From positions 222,868-286,867 of the forward strand of contig JABUKB010000002.1 in the NCBI GenBank assembly GCA_014595895.1: a stretch of DNA of 64,000 bases, in the 5' to 3' direction. This stretch comes from Lysinibacillus odysseyi. Lineage in GTDB: Bacteria; Bacillota; Bacilli; Bacillales_A; Planococcaceae. Under the pieces are notes generated by a model. It was not told where the DNA came from. It was given only the letters and a program-made list of their open reading frames with translations, and did no database searches. The translations under genes were made by a program, and so were the position numbers. This document shows, piece by piece, positions 23,902-32,841 of the stretch (position 1 is the stretch's first letter; each line of letters opens with the position of its first letter).

Positions 23902-24954
23902 TTATTTTAAATTTGCTTTTGCTTCACGACTATATTCGTGAATAAATGTTGTTAATCGTTTTAACACTGCTGGATCTACTTCTGGGAATACCCCATGGCC
24001 TAAGTTAAAGATATGACCGCCTGTATGGGCGATTCCTTGATCGATAATATCTTTTGCACGTGCTTCAATGACAGGCCAGTCTGCTAATAATAACGTTGGA
24101 TCTAAGTTACCTTGTACTGCCTTTGTCACACCGCGCGCTGCCGCTTCACGAATCGGTAAACGCCAGTCCAGACCGACAACATCAACCGGTAAGTCATGCC
24201 ATTCCTTTACTAAATGAGATGCACCTACACCAAATTGAATAATCGGTACATTCAATTGGCGCAACTCGCCAAAAATACGCGTCATCGTTGGCTTAATAAA
24301 GATACGGTAGTCTTCCACATGAAGAGCACCCACCCAAGAATCAAAGATTTGAACCGCTTTTGCCCCAGCTTCTACTTGCGCTGTAATATCCGCAATAATC
24401 ATATCTGCTAACTTATCCATTAATTTAAACCATGCTTGAGGTTGCGAGACCATAAATGACTTTGTTTTGGCATAGTTACGACTTGGACCGCCTTCAATCA
24501 TATAGGAAGCTAATGTAAATGGCGCCCCGCCGAAACCGATTAGTGGTACATTTAATTGCTCTTCTGTTAGCATTTTAATTGTATCTAATACGAATGGTGT
24601 ATGCTCTTTAGCATTAAACTCTCCTAATTTCTCTACATCCGCTGCTGAACGAATCGGATTGGAGATGACAGGTCCTATACCTGATTTAATTTTTACATCT
24701 ACGCCAATTCCAGGAAGCGGTGTCACGATATCTTTATATAAAATAGCAGCATCCACATCATACTGCTCTACAGGTAAACGTGTCACATATGCACATAGTT
24801 CAGGTTGCATTGTGATTTCTTCTAGTGAATACTTTTCCTTAATCTCGCGGTATTCGGGTTGTGAACGACCTGCCTGACGCATATACCAAACTGGCGTATG
24901 CTCTGTTTGCTCCCCACGAGCGGCACGTAATAACGTGTCATTGAATGTTCTCAT
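23902..24954 (-). CDS. hemE: Uroporphyrinogen decarboxylase
   Basis: Decarboxylates uroporphyrinogen III to coproporphyrinogen III. 350 residues with the hallmark N-terminal motif [16 protein letters not shown] and [17 protein letters not shown] in the middle. ATG 24954 (MRTFNDTLL) is preceded by GGAAGG; the frame continues 16 codons upstream without support. First gene of the hemEHY operon, divergent from hmoB. These three genes plus hemZ at 44 kb are the haem genes of this window. Confidence 0.96.
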   Translation of the reverse strand: MRTFNDTLLRAARGEQTEHTPVWYMRQAGRSQPEYREIKEKYSLEEITMQPELCAYVTRLPVEQYDVDAAILYKDIVTPLPGIGVDVKIKSGIGPVISNPIRSAADVEKLGEFNAKEHTPFVLDTIKMLTEEQLNVPLIGFGGAPFTLASYMIEGGPSRNYAKTKSFMVSQPQAWFKLMDKLADMIIADITAQVEAGAKAVQIFDSWVGALHVEDYRIFIKPTMTRIFGELRQLNVPIIQFGVGASHLVKEWHDLPVDVVGLDWRLPIREAAARGVTKAVQGNLDPTLLLADWPVIEARAKDIIDQGIAHTGGHIFNLGHGVFPEVDPAVLKRLTTFIHEYSREAKANLK

Positions 24955-25093
24955 GAAAAAATACCTTCCCCTCAAATAACTGTTTTTATGTACTTTAGAC
25001 ATTGATATCCACTATCAATATAGACTTTTCCAATGTAAATGTATAGTTTAACCGCTCAAGTTTTATAAAAATGTTCCTGAATAAGGCAGGTTT

Positions 25094-25123
25094 TTGACAA
25101 ACAAGTTTCATTCCCTTTTTAAT
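25094..25123 (+). promoter_or_regulatory. Promoter of hmoB
   Basis: TTGACA (25094-25099), 18-bp spacer, TTTAAT (25118-25123), 31 bp ahead of the hmoB ATG. Sigma-A type. Confidence 0.6.
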
Positions 25124-25153
25124 AGTAAATAATATAGCAAGGGGGTTTTTACT

Positions 25154-25663
25154 ATGAATTTCTATTTAACGTCAGGAACACCAGAGTATATGGAAAGACT
25201 TATTCAAAAATATCCATCGCAGGACATGATTTTACTGCATGGCAAGGGCAATTCTGTTGTCATGCATGAAACAGAAAAGAAATCTGTTTTCGCGACACCA
25301 AGGAAATTTGAAGTCATTGATGGGAGAGGCAAGTTTGAGCAACATGGCTTCGTCGCGATGCAAAATATTCCGGTGTTCGATGAAGCACGTCCCGTGTTTG
25401 AAAATGGGGTAATTACAGGCATCGAGCATCTGAAAGAAGAGAGACTTTGCATTGCCTACCGCGTATTGCGTCCCGTAAAAGAGGAAACATATATTATTAT
25501 CACCCAATGGACGGGTCCTGCCTCATTTGAAACGTGGGTTCAGTCTAGCGCATTTACAGGGCGCTTAGCGAATCTAGTAGATTCTACTACATCTCCGACC
25601 CAAAATATGTTTTTTGCGAAAACACATACGACAACCTTCACGGCACCGCCAGCTGAGGAGTAG
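25154..25663 (+). CDS. hmoB: Haem-degrading monooxygenase HmoB-like (YhgC)
   Basis: 169 residues. The C-terminal half is an ABM-type monooxygenase fold (YRVLRPVKEETYIIITQWTGPASFETWVQSSAF) with the Trp and Phe pattern of IsdG/HmoB proteins. The N-terminal extension of about 70 residues is also typical of HmoB. HmoB opens haem and releases iron. It sits divergently beside hemE, as yhgC does in B. subtilis. AAGGGGG precedes the ATG. Confidence 0.88.
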   Translation: MNFYLTSGTPEYMERLIQKYPSQDMILLHGKGNSVVMHETEKKSVFATPRKFEVIDGRGKFEQHGFVAMQNIPVFDEARPVFENGVITGIEHLKEERLCIAYRVLRPVKEETYIIITQWTGPASFETWVQSSAFTGRLANLVDSTTSPTQNMFFAKTHTTTFTAPPAEE

Positions 25664-25821
25664 TAATATTTGCTTGGTTGCTGGGCTGATGCTACTAAAT
25701 CCGCTCAGCAAGAGAGCGACGTCTTCTTTACAAAACGAGTACCATTTCTTCTTTCCTCGTTAACGTATGTAGAATTTATACCTACTTGACCTTAAAACCG
25801 CATCACGTCTCTTTCCATAGC

Positions 25822-25858
25822 AAAAGCCACCTGAATATTCCATTCAAGTGGCTTTCTA
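25822..25858. terminator. Terminator between hmoB and ecsB
   Basis: AAAAGCCACCTGAAT.../ATTCAAGTGGCTTT hairpin with A and T runs on either side, between convergent stops. Confidence 0.85.
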
Positions 25859-25859
25859 T

Positions 25860-27044
25860 TTATTTGCCTTTTGCCATTCTTAGCGTTACTTCCCCTACTA
25901 TAATGATTAAAATAGGCGTTACAAAAAACAGCGGCTGATTGAGCTGGCATAAAGCAACAATGATCGCTTGGACAATCATCAATGTCCGAATCAGCTTTTG
26001 CACCGCGGCTGGGCGCTGTGCAGAAGGGACAGGATACAGCATATCCATCCGGAATTCGCTAGATGATAGCAAAGCATATTTTAGCTGGATTGCTGTTGCA
26101 AAAGCAAGCGCACCCGCGACAATCCACGTTACGACTAGAATATCTACAAAAAGCGCAATAACTGCCGAAATCGCCGTTAAGCGTACCCATAAATAAAAAT
26201 GATCATCTGTCCGAATAAATGTACGCCACACTAAATAAAGCTGTGTATTATTTCTTGTGAATGGAATCCATTTATAGATAATATCTAACCATGCGCGTCG
26301 TTTGACCGAGCCGCGTAAATGCGGCACATCGGTAAAATAATTGGCAAATCGGTAAAAACGCATCATGCGATTTTGCTCTACCTTGATAAAATGCTCGTAA
26401 GGGAGGGGTTGTCCCTTTATTCTTTTGGCCAATACAAAATTGTAATAAGCCATTATCACAAGCAAAACAAGACCAAAATAGCTAGTGTTTAACAGCATTT
26501 CGAGCACTAGAATCGACATTGCCATGCGCGAAAAGCGGTCCAGCCAAATCAGCGCCCCTCGATTCCCGTAGCGATAATGAAACTCCATGTGTACGTTTAA
26601 ATACTTCAAAACAATGACAACAAATAAGCCGAGCAACTTTTCGGTCGTCGTCAATGCTGTTACGGCATTCAGCAGCGGAATGCTCACAATATACACAACA
26701 ACCGGGACTAAAAATTGCGAAAAGAACGTCCAGTTCAATGCTCTCTTGAAGTAATGCGGCATTTGTGTTTCCAAAGGTAATAAGTACACCTGGTCAGGCT
26801 CTTTCAATAGCGTGACAGGGGTGCTAAAGGCTACTAAAATGCCCACAATAATAGCGACCAGCCATTCCGCCGGGAAATCTTGCGGCGCTACTTTTAACCA
26901 TTCGCTATATTGATAGCCTCCTGCCCCGATAACAAAAACCAGTACTAATCCGATATGTCCGGTAAAAATAAAGCGCATATATTTTTGAACTTCTTCTATA
27001 TAATGAAGAAAGCGTTTCGACCATACCTCTTGCATCTTATTCAC
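25860..27044 (-). CDS. ecsB: EcsB-type ABC transporter permease
   Basis: 394 residues with about eight to ten hydrophobic segments and several basic loops (RFYRFANYFTDVPHLRGSVKRRAWLD is a typical EcsB stretch). EcsAB supports membrane proteolysis by RasP and peptide export, affecting secretion and competence. It overlaps ecsA by 8 bp. No ecsC gene follows here, unlike in B. subtilis. Confidence 0.92.
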   Translation of the reverse strand: MNKMQEVWSKRFLHYIEEVQKYMRFIFTGHIGLVLVFVIGAGGYQYSEWLKVAPQDFPAEWLVAIIVGILVAFSTPVTLLKEPDQVYLLPLETQMPHYFKRALNWTFFSQFLVPVVVYIVSIPLLNAVTALTTTEKLLGLFVVIVLKYLNVHMEFHYRYGNRGALIWLDRFSRMAMSILVLEMLLNTSYFGLVLLVIMAYYNFVLAKRIKGQPLPYEHFIKVEQNRMMRFYRFANYFTDVPHLRGSVKRRAWLDIIYKWIPFTRNNTQLYLVWRTFIRTDDHFYLWVRLTAISAVIALFVDILVVTWIVAGALAFATAIQLKYALLSSSEFRMDMLYPVPSAQRPAAVQKLIRTLMIVQAIIVALCQLNQPLFFVTPILIIIVGEVTLRMAKGK

Positions 27045-27777
27045 CTGCTTGCTCTTTCGTCATTGCGATATACAAATCGTCCAGCGAAGCATGCGGCATA
27101 TTAAACGCCTTACGTAAATCATTCATCGTCCCCTGCGCTCGCACACGACCTTCATGTAGCAAAATAATACGGTCACAATATCTTTCCGCCGTTGATAAGA
27201 TATGTGTCGACATTAAAATAGAGGCACCTTCCCGTTTTTTCGCTGCCATTTGGTCTAGCAGCGATTGGATGCCTAGCGGGTCCAAACCGACAAATGGCTC
27301 GTCTATAATATACAAGCTTGGATTTACTAAAAAGGCACACATAATCATTACCTTTTGACGCATCCCTTTCGAGAAATGAGACGGAAACCAATTTAAGCGC
27401 TTTTCCATGCGAAATTCTTTTAGCAGTTTCTCGGAACGCTCCGCTAATGTCTTTTCATCTAAACCGTAAGCCATAGCTGTCAATGCCAAATGCTCTTTTA
27501 ATGTTAACTCTTCATATAAGACAGGTGTTTCCGGAATATAAGAAAAGCTTCCGCGGTAAACGTCCATATTTTCATTTAGTGTCACGCCGTTTAGACGAAT
27601 CTCGCCTTCTCGCGGTAACAACGTGCCGATAATATGCTTAATGGTTGTACTTTTACCCGCACCATTTAAACCAATTAAGCCGACTAGTTCCCCCTTTTCT
27701 ATAGAAAATGATAGCTCTTTTATAACAGGCTTGCGCGTATACCCGCCTGAAACATTGGTTAATTGTAAAATTGACAT
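27037..27777 (-). CDS. ecsA: EcsA-type ABC transporter ATPase
   Basis: 246 residues. Walker A GLNGAGKST at about 36-44, Q-loop region YIPETPVLYEELT, signature FSKGMRQKV and Walker B LYIIDEPFVGLDP are intact. ATG 27777 follows GGAGTG; the frame runs 50 codons further without a ribosome site. First gene of ecsAB, divergent from hit, exactly the conserved hit-ecsAB arrangement. Confidence 0.95.
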   Translation of the reverse strand: MSILQLTNVSGGYTRKPVIKELSFSIEKGELVGLIGLNGAGKSTTIKHIIGTLLPREGEIRLNGVTLNENMDVYRGSFSYIPETPVLYEELTLKEHLALTAMAYGLDEKTLAERSEKLLKEFRMEKRLNWFPSHFSKGMRQKVMIMCAFLVNPSLYIIDEPFVGLDPLGIQSLLDQMAAKKREGASILMSTHILSTAERYCDRIILLHEGRVRAQGTMNDLRKAFNMPHASLDDLYIAMTKEQAGE

Positions 27778-27877
27778 ATATACACTCCTATTCTTAATAC
27801 ATAGTTTAACAAAAAGTTGAAAAACATTCAGTCTGGGTGTGCTAAAATAGAGAAAATGATTTGAAAGGATGATTGTA

Positions 27878-28291
27878 ATGAGTGAATGCCTTTTTTGCAA
27901 GATAATTAATGGAGATATTCCGAGCACAAAAGTATATGAGGATGAACATGTTTATGCTTTTATGGATATTATGCCATTAACAAAAGGACATACATTATTA
28001 ATTCCTAAAACGCATTGCCAGGATTTATTTGCGATGCCTGAAGATGTAGCAGCTAACCTTTATAAAGCGGCACCTAAAGTGGCCAATGCGATTAAACTAG
28101 CCTTTAATCCAGCGGGTATGAACACTATTAACAATAACGGAGCAGCAGCTGGACAAACTGTTTTCCATTACCACTTGCATCTTATTCCCCGTTACGATGA
28201 TACAGACGGATTGGATGTAGGCTGGCATACAAAGAAACTGGAAATGGATGAAATGGCAGCCATTGCTGATGCCATTAAATCACATATTTAA
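27878..28291 (+). CDS. hit: HIT-family nucleotide hydrolase
   Basis: 137 residues. N-terminal zinc-type motif CLFCKIINGDIPSTKVYEDEHVYAFMD, catalytic histidine triad HYHLHLIPRY near residue 100. Members hydrolyse AMP-linked nucleotides or aminoacyl-AMP side products. ATG 27878 has GAAAGG at nine bases; the ATG at 27869 lies too close to it. Terminator at 28296-28331. Confidence 0.95.
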   Translation: MSECLFCKIINGDIPSTKVYEDEHVYAFMDIMPLTKGHTLLIPKTHCQDLFAMPEDVAANLYKAAPKVANAIKLAFNPAGMNTINNNGAAAGQTVFHYHLHLIPRYDDTDGLDVGWHTKKLEMDEMAAIADAIKSHI

Positions 28292-28295
28292 CAAT

Positions 28296-28331
28296 CCGAA
28301 AAGAAGCTACGATTCAGCTAGCTTCTTTTCA
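28296..28331 (+). terminator. Terminator of hit
   Basis: GAAAAGAAGCTA / TAGCTTCTTTTC, 12-bp stem, 5 bp beyond the stop codon. Confidence 0.8.
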
Positions 28332-28412
28332 CTTTTCTATACTAGCCCAGGGTTTAATAAAGGATAAATAAGGTAAAATGAATACATAGATGATAAAGGG
28401 GTTGTTCTAATT

Positions 28413-28829
28413 ATGAAAGCGAAACTATTTTTAACAGGTGTAGTGGCAGGAGCCATTACTGGAGTTGCAGTGAGTCTTGCTACAGCACCGCAATCGGGCA
28501 AGCATTTGCGTGCAAACTTAAAAAATAATGCGCTGTCTGCCAAGCATCAATTATTGGATGTAAAAGAGGATACAGCAAATGTAAAGAATTCCATTACCGC
28601 TTTTACAAATGAGGCTAAAAATAATATTCCTCAAATAATAAATGAGCTAAAAAATTCTTTCTCAACCTTCAAAGAAGCGATTGAACCAGAAACAAATAAT
28701 TTAAAACAAGAAATAGAAAATTTACAGAATTCAATTAGTCTAATCGAGAATAATCTTTCCGATTTACAAAAAAGCAAAAGTAAAAACGAAGAATCCAATA
28801 GTTCAGATGAATCAGACAATAAAGAATAA
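28413..28829 (+). CDS. yhaH: YtxH-like protein YhaH
   Basis: 138 residues. The N-terminal hydrophobic segment with glycines (FLTGVVAGAITGVAVSLATAPQSGK) is the YtxH signature. A long charged, coiled-coil-like region and a Ser/Glu/Asp-rich tail follow. Role unknown; related proteins are stress- or envelope-associated. Position between hit and scoC matches B. subtilis yhaH. AAGGGG precedes the ATG. Confidence 0.85.
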   Translation: MKAKLFLTGVVAGAITGVAVSLATAPQSGKHLRANLKNNALSAKHQLLDVKEDTANVKNSITAFTNEAKNNIPQIINELKNSFSTFKEAIEPETNNLKQEIENLQNSISLIENNLSDLQKSKSKNEESNSSDESDNKE

Positions 28830-28968
28830 TTACGTTTTTTCTACAAGAAAATTGACTTTTTAAGATATTTTTATAGCATCTTTCAATTATTCTACTTTTC
28901 TAACTTTAAACTTTTTTCTTTTATTGCTATAATATTTTTAAAACGCAACGAAAGAAGAAGGTGATCTC

Positions 28969-29520
28969 TTGTCAAAGGAATTATATACAATGAAGGAAGC
29001 TATGCTCTATAGTCAAAGAATTGCTCAATTGTCAAAAGCGCTATGGAAAGCAGTCGAAAAAGATTGGCAAATGTGGATTAAACCGTACGACCTCAATATT
29101 AATGAACACCATATTTTATGGATTTCATTCCATTTAAAAGGCGCTTCTATTTCTGATGTAGCGAAATTCGGTGTAATGCATGTTTCCACTGCCTTTAACT
29201 TCTCCAAAAAATTAGAGGAGCGCGGGTTATTGGAGTTTTCAAAACGTGATGATGATAAGCGCAACACCTATGTAGAATTAACAGAAAAAGGCTCTAACCT
29301 TATTATTGAAATGTATGAGCATTACCACGATACCCATCATGCAATTTTGGATGGATCGTTACCGCTTAAAGAACTATATGGCAGATTCCCTGAATTTTTG
29401 GATGTTATGGCAGTGATCCGCAATATTTACGGAGAGGATTTCATTGAAATTTTTGAACGCTCCTTTTCAAACTTCAAAGAAAACCTAAACGAGCCGTTTC
29501 AAAAAGCTTCCTTATCATAA
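28969..29520 (+). CDS. scoC: MarR-family transition-state regulator ScoC/Hpr
   Basis: 183 residues. Winged-helix domain with [60 protein letters not shown], very characteristic of Hpr/ScoC, which represses extracellular proteases, oligopeptide permeases and sporulation genes. The TTG start has AGAAGGTGA upstream. Position near hit, yhaH and prsA agrees with B. subtilis hpr. A terminator follows. Confidence 0.95.
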   Translation: MSKELYTMKEAMLYSQRIAQLSKALWKAVEKDWQMWIKPYDLNINEHHILWISFHLKGASISDVAKFGVMHVSTAFNFSKKLEERGLLEFSKRDDDKRNTYVELTEKGSNLIIEMYEHYHDTHHAILDGSLPLKELYGRFPEFLDVMAVIRNIYGEDFIEIFERSFSNFKENLNEPFQKASLS

Positions 29521-29545
29521 AAACCTATGAAAGAGGAGAGTATGT

Positions 29546-29580
29546 ATAGACAAAGTCAGAACATCGGCTTTGTCTTTCTA
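29546..29580 (+). terminator. Terminator of scoC
   Basis: GACAAAG (29549-29555) / CTTTGTC (29568-29574) stem followed by a T-rich stretch. Confidence 0.65.
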
Positions 29581-29646
29581 TTTTTAATTTATGCTTTGCC
29601 AATCTATTTATGAACAACATGTCTTTTTCTATTTCGAGGTATCAAT

Positions 29647-30180
29647 ATGCACTGTGTAAAAACCATTAACTTTAATCATGAATATGGTACAACAAGATTA
29701 TGTTTACTCTCTGGTCTCACTTTTGTTTGCGTATTTAGTTTTTCGTATGTATTGTCAAGCCTATTTTATGATGGGTGGCATTCGGATGATTTTTTAGGAG
29801 TCTTCTTTATCGTGCTATTCCTTGTTTACCCTCTGCATAAAGGCATTCATTATGTAAGCTTATTTGGATACAGAAAGTCTCTATCTTTTCGTTTTAAAAT
29901 TCAGTTTTATTTTATACCTGTGCTAAGTATGCGAATCACGAATATTATTCCTAAACGCAGGTATACAATTTCATTAATAGCTCCTTTTATTATTTTAAAC
30001 AGCGTATTCTTAGCAGGCTCTATTTTCCTGCCTTTTTATGGTCACTACTTTTGTTTATTATTGGCCTTTCATACGAGCATGTGTATGTTAGACTTATTAA
30101 ATATAAAGGTCATATCTTCCGCGCCAAAGGGAGCTTTAATCGAAGAAACGCCAAGAGGTTATGAAATTTTAGTACCTTAA
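29647..30180 (+). CDS. DUF3267 membrane protein (YhaJ-like)
   Basis: 177 residues with four hydrophobic segments. Families of this type contain a zincin-like HExxH motif in a membrane helix; here the equivalent stretch reads LHKGIHYVSL, so the first His-Glu pair is changed and protease activity looks unlikely. ATG 29647 has GAGGT upstream. It lies right behind scoC, where B. subtilis carries yhaI/yhaJ. Confidence 0.7.
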   Translation: MHCVKTINFNHEYGTTRLCLLSGLTFVCVFSFSYVLSSLFYDGWHSDDFLGVFFIVLFLVYPLHKGIHYVSLFGYRKSLSFRFKIQFYFIPVLSMRITNIIPKRRYTISLIAPFIILNSVFLAGSIFLPFYGHYFCLLLAFHTSMCMLDLLNIKVISSAPKGALIEETPRGYEILVP

Positions 30181-30249
30181 AACCTCTCACTTGTGTCTGC
30201 AATGCATGATTTGTTATGCTTTTACTTATGATAGAGGGGAGGAATAGAT

Positions 30250-30435
30250 TTGCTACTTTTGATTGTAGTCCTATTCTCAGTGTTTTATTTGTTCCAAATC
30301 AACCGTATGACGTATGCGCTTTGCGAGCGCAAAGAAATACCTGAAGAACGACAACCTAAAATTTTCCGTACCATTAATGTACTCATTACCATTCTTTTAG
30401 TGTCGCTTTATTTAGAAGTTATTTTTTCAGCCTAA
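30250..30435 (+). CDS. Small membrane protein of unknown function
   Basis: 61 residues: N-terminal transmembrane segment (LLLIVVLFSVFYLFQ), a charged linker (MTYALCERKEIPEERQPKIFR) and a second helix (TINVLITILLVSLYLEVIFSA). TTG start with GGGGAGG upstream. A terminator overlaps the stop codon. I do not recognise the family. Confidence 0.65.
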   Translation: MLLLIVVLFSVFYLFQINRMTYALCERKEIPEERQPKIFRTINVLITILLVSLYLEVIFSA

Positions 30436-30474
30436 AAAGACGAGATTTGCCAAACAGCAAGTCTCGTCTTTGTC
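30434..30474. terminator. Bidirectional terminator
   Basis: AAAGACGAGATTTG.../CAAGTCTCGTCTTT hairpin with flanking A and T runs, between the small membrane gene and the convergent yjcZ-like gene. Confidence 0.8.
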
Positions 30475-30477
30475 ATT

Positions 30478-30585
30478 TTAATAGAAGTACGCCGCACCGA
30501 CAATAATTAATAAAATGAACAATACAACTAATAGCGCGAAGCCTGCGCCGTAGCCGCCGCCGCCACCGTATCCTTGGTTACCCAT
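30478..30585 (-). CDS. YjcZ-family sporulation-type micropeptide
   Basis: 35 residues: Gly/Tyr-rich N-terminus ([15 protein letters not shown]) and one transmembrane helix ([20 protein letters not shown]). This is the pattern of the YjcZ/SscA-like peptides often made during sporulation in Bacillales. A very strong ribosome site (GGAGGGGGG) lies upstream. Too short for ordinary gene calling. Confidence 0.85.
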   Translation of the reverse strand: MGNQGYGGGGGYGAGFALLVVLFILLIIVGAAYFY

Positions 30586-30729
30586 CTCAACACCCCCCTC
30601 CTATCATTTATACTATGCGGGGGGCTTTACAAAACTTAGGCAACTTACATAGGGAACCATTTAGTTTTTTTTGCGTTTATGTTATAGTATCTATTGCATT
30701 GGAAATTTATTTAAGGGAGTTTTTTACAG

Positions 30730-31560
30730 ATGAAAAAAACAGTTTTCGCGTTAACACTGGCCGCTTCTATTGGTCTTGCTGCATGTAGTGATCCAGGAGA
30801 AGAAGTAGTTGTTTCAACAAATATTGGCGATATTACGCAAAATGAGTTTTATGAGCAAATGAAATCATTAGCGGGTACTGCTATGTTACAGCAAGTGGTA
30901 ATAGACCAAATTTTAAGCGACAAATATGAAGTAACGGATAAAGAAATCGAGGAAGAGTTCAAAGTTTACAAAGAGCAATACGGTGAATCTTTACCTGCGT
31001 TATTATCTTCAAATGGCTTAACAGAAGAAACATTCCGCGATAGCTTACGTTTCAGCATTTTGCAGAAAAAAGCTATGGCTGATGTAGAAATTCCAGAAGA
31101 AGACTTAAAAGCTTACTATGAGCAAGCAAGCCAAGAGTTGCATGCTCGTCATATCCTAGTGGAAACAGAAGAAGAAGCAAAAGCCATTATTGAAGAATTA
31201 AAAAATGGCGCCGATTTTGCTAAATTAGCGAAAGAAAAATCAACAGATACAGCTTCAGGTGCTGAAGGTGGCGATCTTGGATGGTTCTCAGTAGGAAAAA
31301 TGGTTGAACCATTCACTGATGCAGCTTATTCTCTTGAATTGAACACAATTTCTGAGCCTGTAAAATCAGAATTTGGCTTCCACATCATTGAAGTATTAGA
31401 TAAGCGTGATGTAGAAGGCTATGGTACATTCGAAGAAAAAGAAGCAGAAATCCGTGAAATCGTTGCTGCTGAGGTGGCAGATTGGGCAACTGTTCAAGCT
31501 GACTTAATCAAAGAAGCAGAAGTAAAAGTAAAAGACGAAGATTTAAAAGGCGCATTTTAA
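30730..31560 (+). CDS. prsA: Foldase lipoprotein PrsA
   Basis: 276 residues. Lipoprotein signal with lipobox LAAC near residue 19; chaperone-like helical N- and C-terminal regions around a parvulin peptidyl-prolyl isomerase domain (about 135-225; LHARHILVETEEEAKAII, ADFAKLAKEKSTDTASGAEGGDLGWF, FGFHIIEV). Folds secreted proteins on the outer face of the membrane; usually essential. AAGGGAG ahead of the ATG. ScoC, EcsAB and PrsA all influence secretion, so this neighbourhood is a secretion cluster. Confidence 0.96.
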   Translation: MKKTVFALTLAASIGLAACSDPGEEVVVSTNIGDITQNEFYEQMKSLAGTAMLQQVVIDQILSDKYEVTDKEIEEEFKVYKEQYGESLPALLSSNGLTEETFRDSLRFSILQKKAMADVEIPEEDLKAYYEQASQELHARHILVETEEEAKAIIEELKNGADFAKLAKEKSTDTASGAEGGDLGWFSVGKMVEPFTDAAYSLELNTISEPVKSEFGFHIIEVLDKRDVEGYGTFEEKEAEIREIVAAEVADWATVQADLIKEAEVKVKDEDLKGAF

Positions 31561-31563
31561 TAC

Positions 31564-31602
31564 AAAAAGACCTGTTCATCCGCGGATGGACAGGTCTTTT
31601 TC
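31564..31602. terminator. Bidirectional terminator between prsA and yjdM
   Basis: AGACCTGTTCATCC / GGATGGACAGGTCT perfect 14-bp stem with 2-base loop and flanking A and T runs. Confidence 0.9.
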
Positions 31603-31614
31603 TGTAAAGTAACG

Positions 31615-31953
31615 TTAGATTTTTTTCACAAACTCAGATTTTAACTTCATTGCACCGAAGCCATCGATTTTGCAGTCAATATTATGGTCGCCTTCTACTA
31701 AGCGAATCCCTTTTACCTTTGTTCCTTGTTTTAACGTAGAAGAACTTCCCTTTACTTTCAAATCTTTGATGACTGTAACAGTGTCTCCGTCCTGAAGTAA
31801 ATTGCCGTTTGCATCCTTTGCGACTAAGCCCTCTTCTTGTGTTTCTTCCGCAACTTTTGACCACTCATGTGCACACATTGGACAGACAAAGTTTAACCCA
31901 TCCTCATATGTATAGCTTTCGCCGCATTGCGGACAATTTGGTAAGTTTGCCAT
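31615..31953 (-). CDS. Zinc-ribbon protein YjdM/PhnA
   Basis: 112 residues. N-terminal zinc ribbon [21 protein letters not shown], then the PhnA-like beta domain ([51 protein letters not shown]). Despite its name the protein is not known to be needed for phosphonate use; function unsettled. ATG 31953 is preceded by GAGGAG. Divergence from or relation to the TetR gene upstream is unclear. Confidence 0.9.
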   Translation of the reverse strand: MANLPNCPQCGESYTYEDGLNFVCPMCAHEWSKVAEETQEEGLVAKDANGNLLQDGDTVTVIKDLKVKGSSSTLKQGTKVKGIRLVEGDHNIDCKIDGFGAMKLKSEFVKKI

Positions 31954-32014
31954 TTATATTTCCTCCTCGCAATTTATCCTTTATAGTCTGTCATAGAGAA
32001 CTGCTTCTGACAAG

Positions 32015-32593
32015 CTATTGCACTGTTCTTGAAATACCTGTCCGCACAAGCTGTTTCACAGATTGGACAAATTGTTCGCTTGGAATTTCCATGTGATTAG
32101 GCAAAGCAATACTTTGGAATATAAATCCAACAATTAATGCAGTGGGGATATCTTGGTTTACATATCCTTGTTCCTTGCCTTCGTTAATAACCGCTTGCAA
32201 CGGCTCGTACATATCACGATGCATCAGATGCAAAGTATGCATTTTTTGCTCAAGTTCTGCATTCCCTTTTACATTAATCAAATGCGTACTAGACAATAGT
32301 CGGTGCAAGTCTTTGGAATCCGTTATGACAGTCAAGATTTCATCGAATTGTTGATCAAATGTTTGTGTACGATCTATACTTCCAAATGCCTCCAATATAC
32401 GTTCCATATGCTGCAGCATAAAATTAATCACAAGCTCTTCTTTGTTAGTATAATATTTATAAATAGCCGCGCGTGATACATGCAATGCCTCTGCTAACAA
32501 GCCAATTGTATACCCTTCATATCCTACTTCAAGTAACAGCCGTTCTGTTTCTTTAAAAATTTCCACTGAAGAAAATTTCCTCTCCCTAGCCAA
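32015..32593 (-). CDS. TetR/AcrR-family regulator
   Basis: 192 residues. Helix-turn-helix at about 25-55 (GYTIGLLAEALHVSRAAIYKYYTNKEELV), helical ligand domain behind it. TTG start with GAGGTG upstream. Followed 61 bp later by yjdM on the same strand. No obvious target pump is adjacent, so targets are unknown. Confidence 0.88.
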   Translation of the reverse strand: MARERKFSSVEIFKETERLLLEVGYEGYTIGLLAEALHVSRAAIYKYYTNKEELVINFMLQHMERILEAFGSIDRTQTFDQQFDEILTVITDSKDLHRLLSSTHLINVKGNAELEQKMHTLHLMHRDMYEPLQAVINEGKEQGYVNQDIPTALIVGFIFQSIALPNHMEIPSEQFVQSVKQLVRTGISRTVQ

Positions 32594-32841
32594 GGCGCCA
32601 CCTCATTCTAGCCATTTTCAAATACATTGATTATAGCACTCTTTCATATTCTATGTATATTTCTAATGAAAAATCGCCATTTTATCTCCACAAAAGCAAG
32701 CATACCTTGTCGCTAAAAGAGGAGATTTTACAGGTTTTCGCTTACTTTTGAGCCATTCGGGAAAAATTATTAGGAATTTTGCCATTTATCATATAAAACA
32801 GTATATTATAAATGATAACTAAACTTGAAGGAGTGTTCTAT

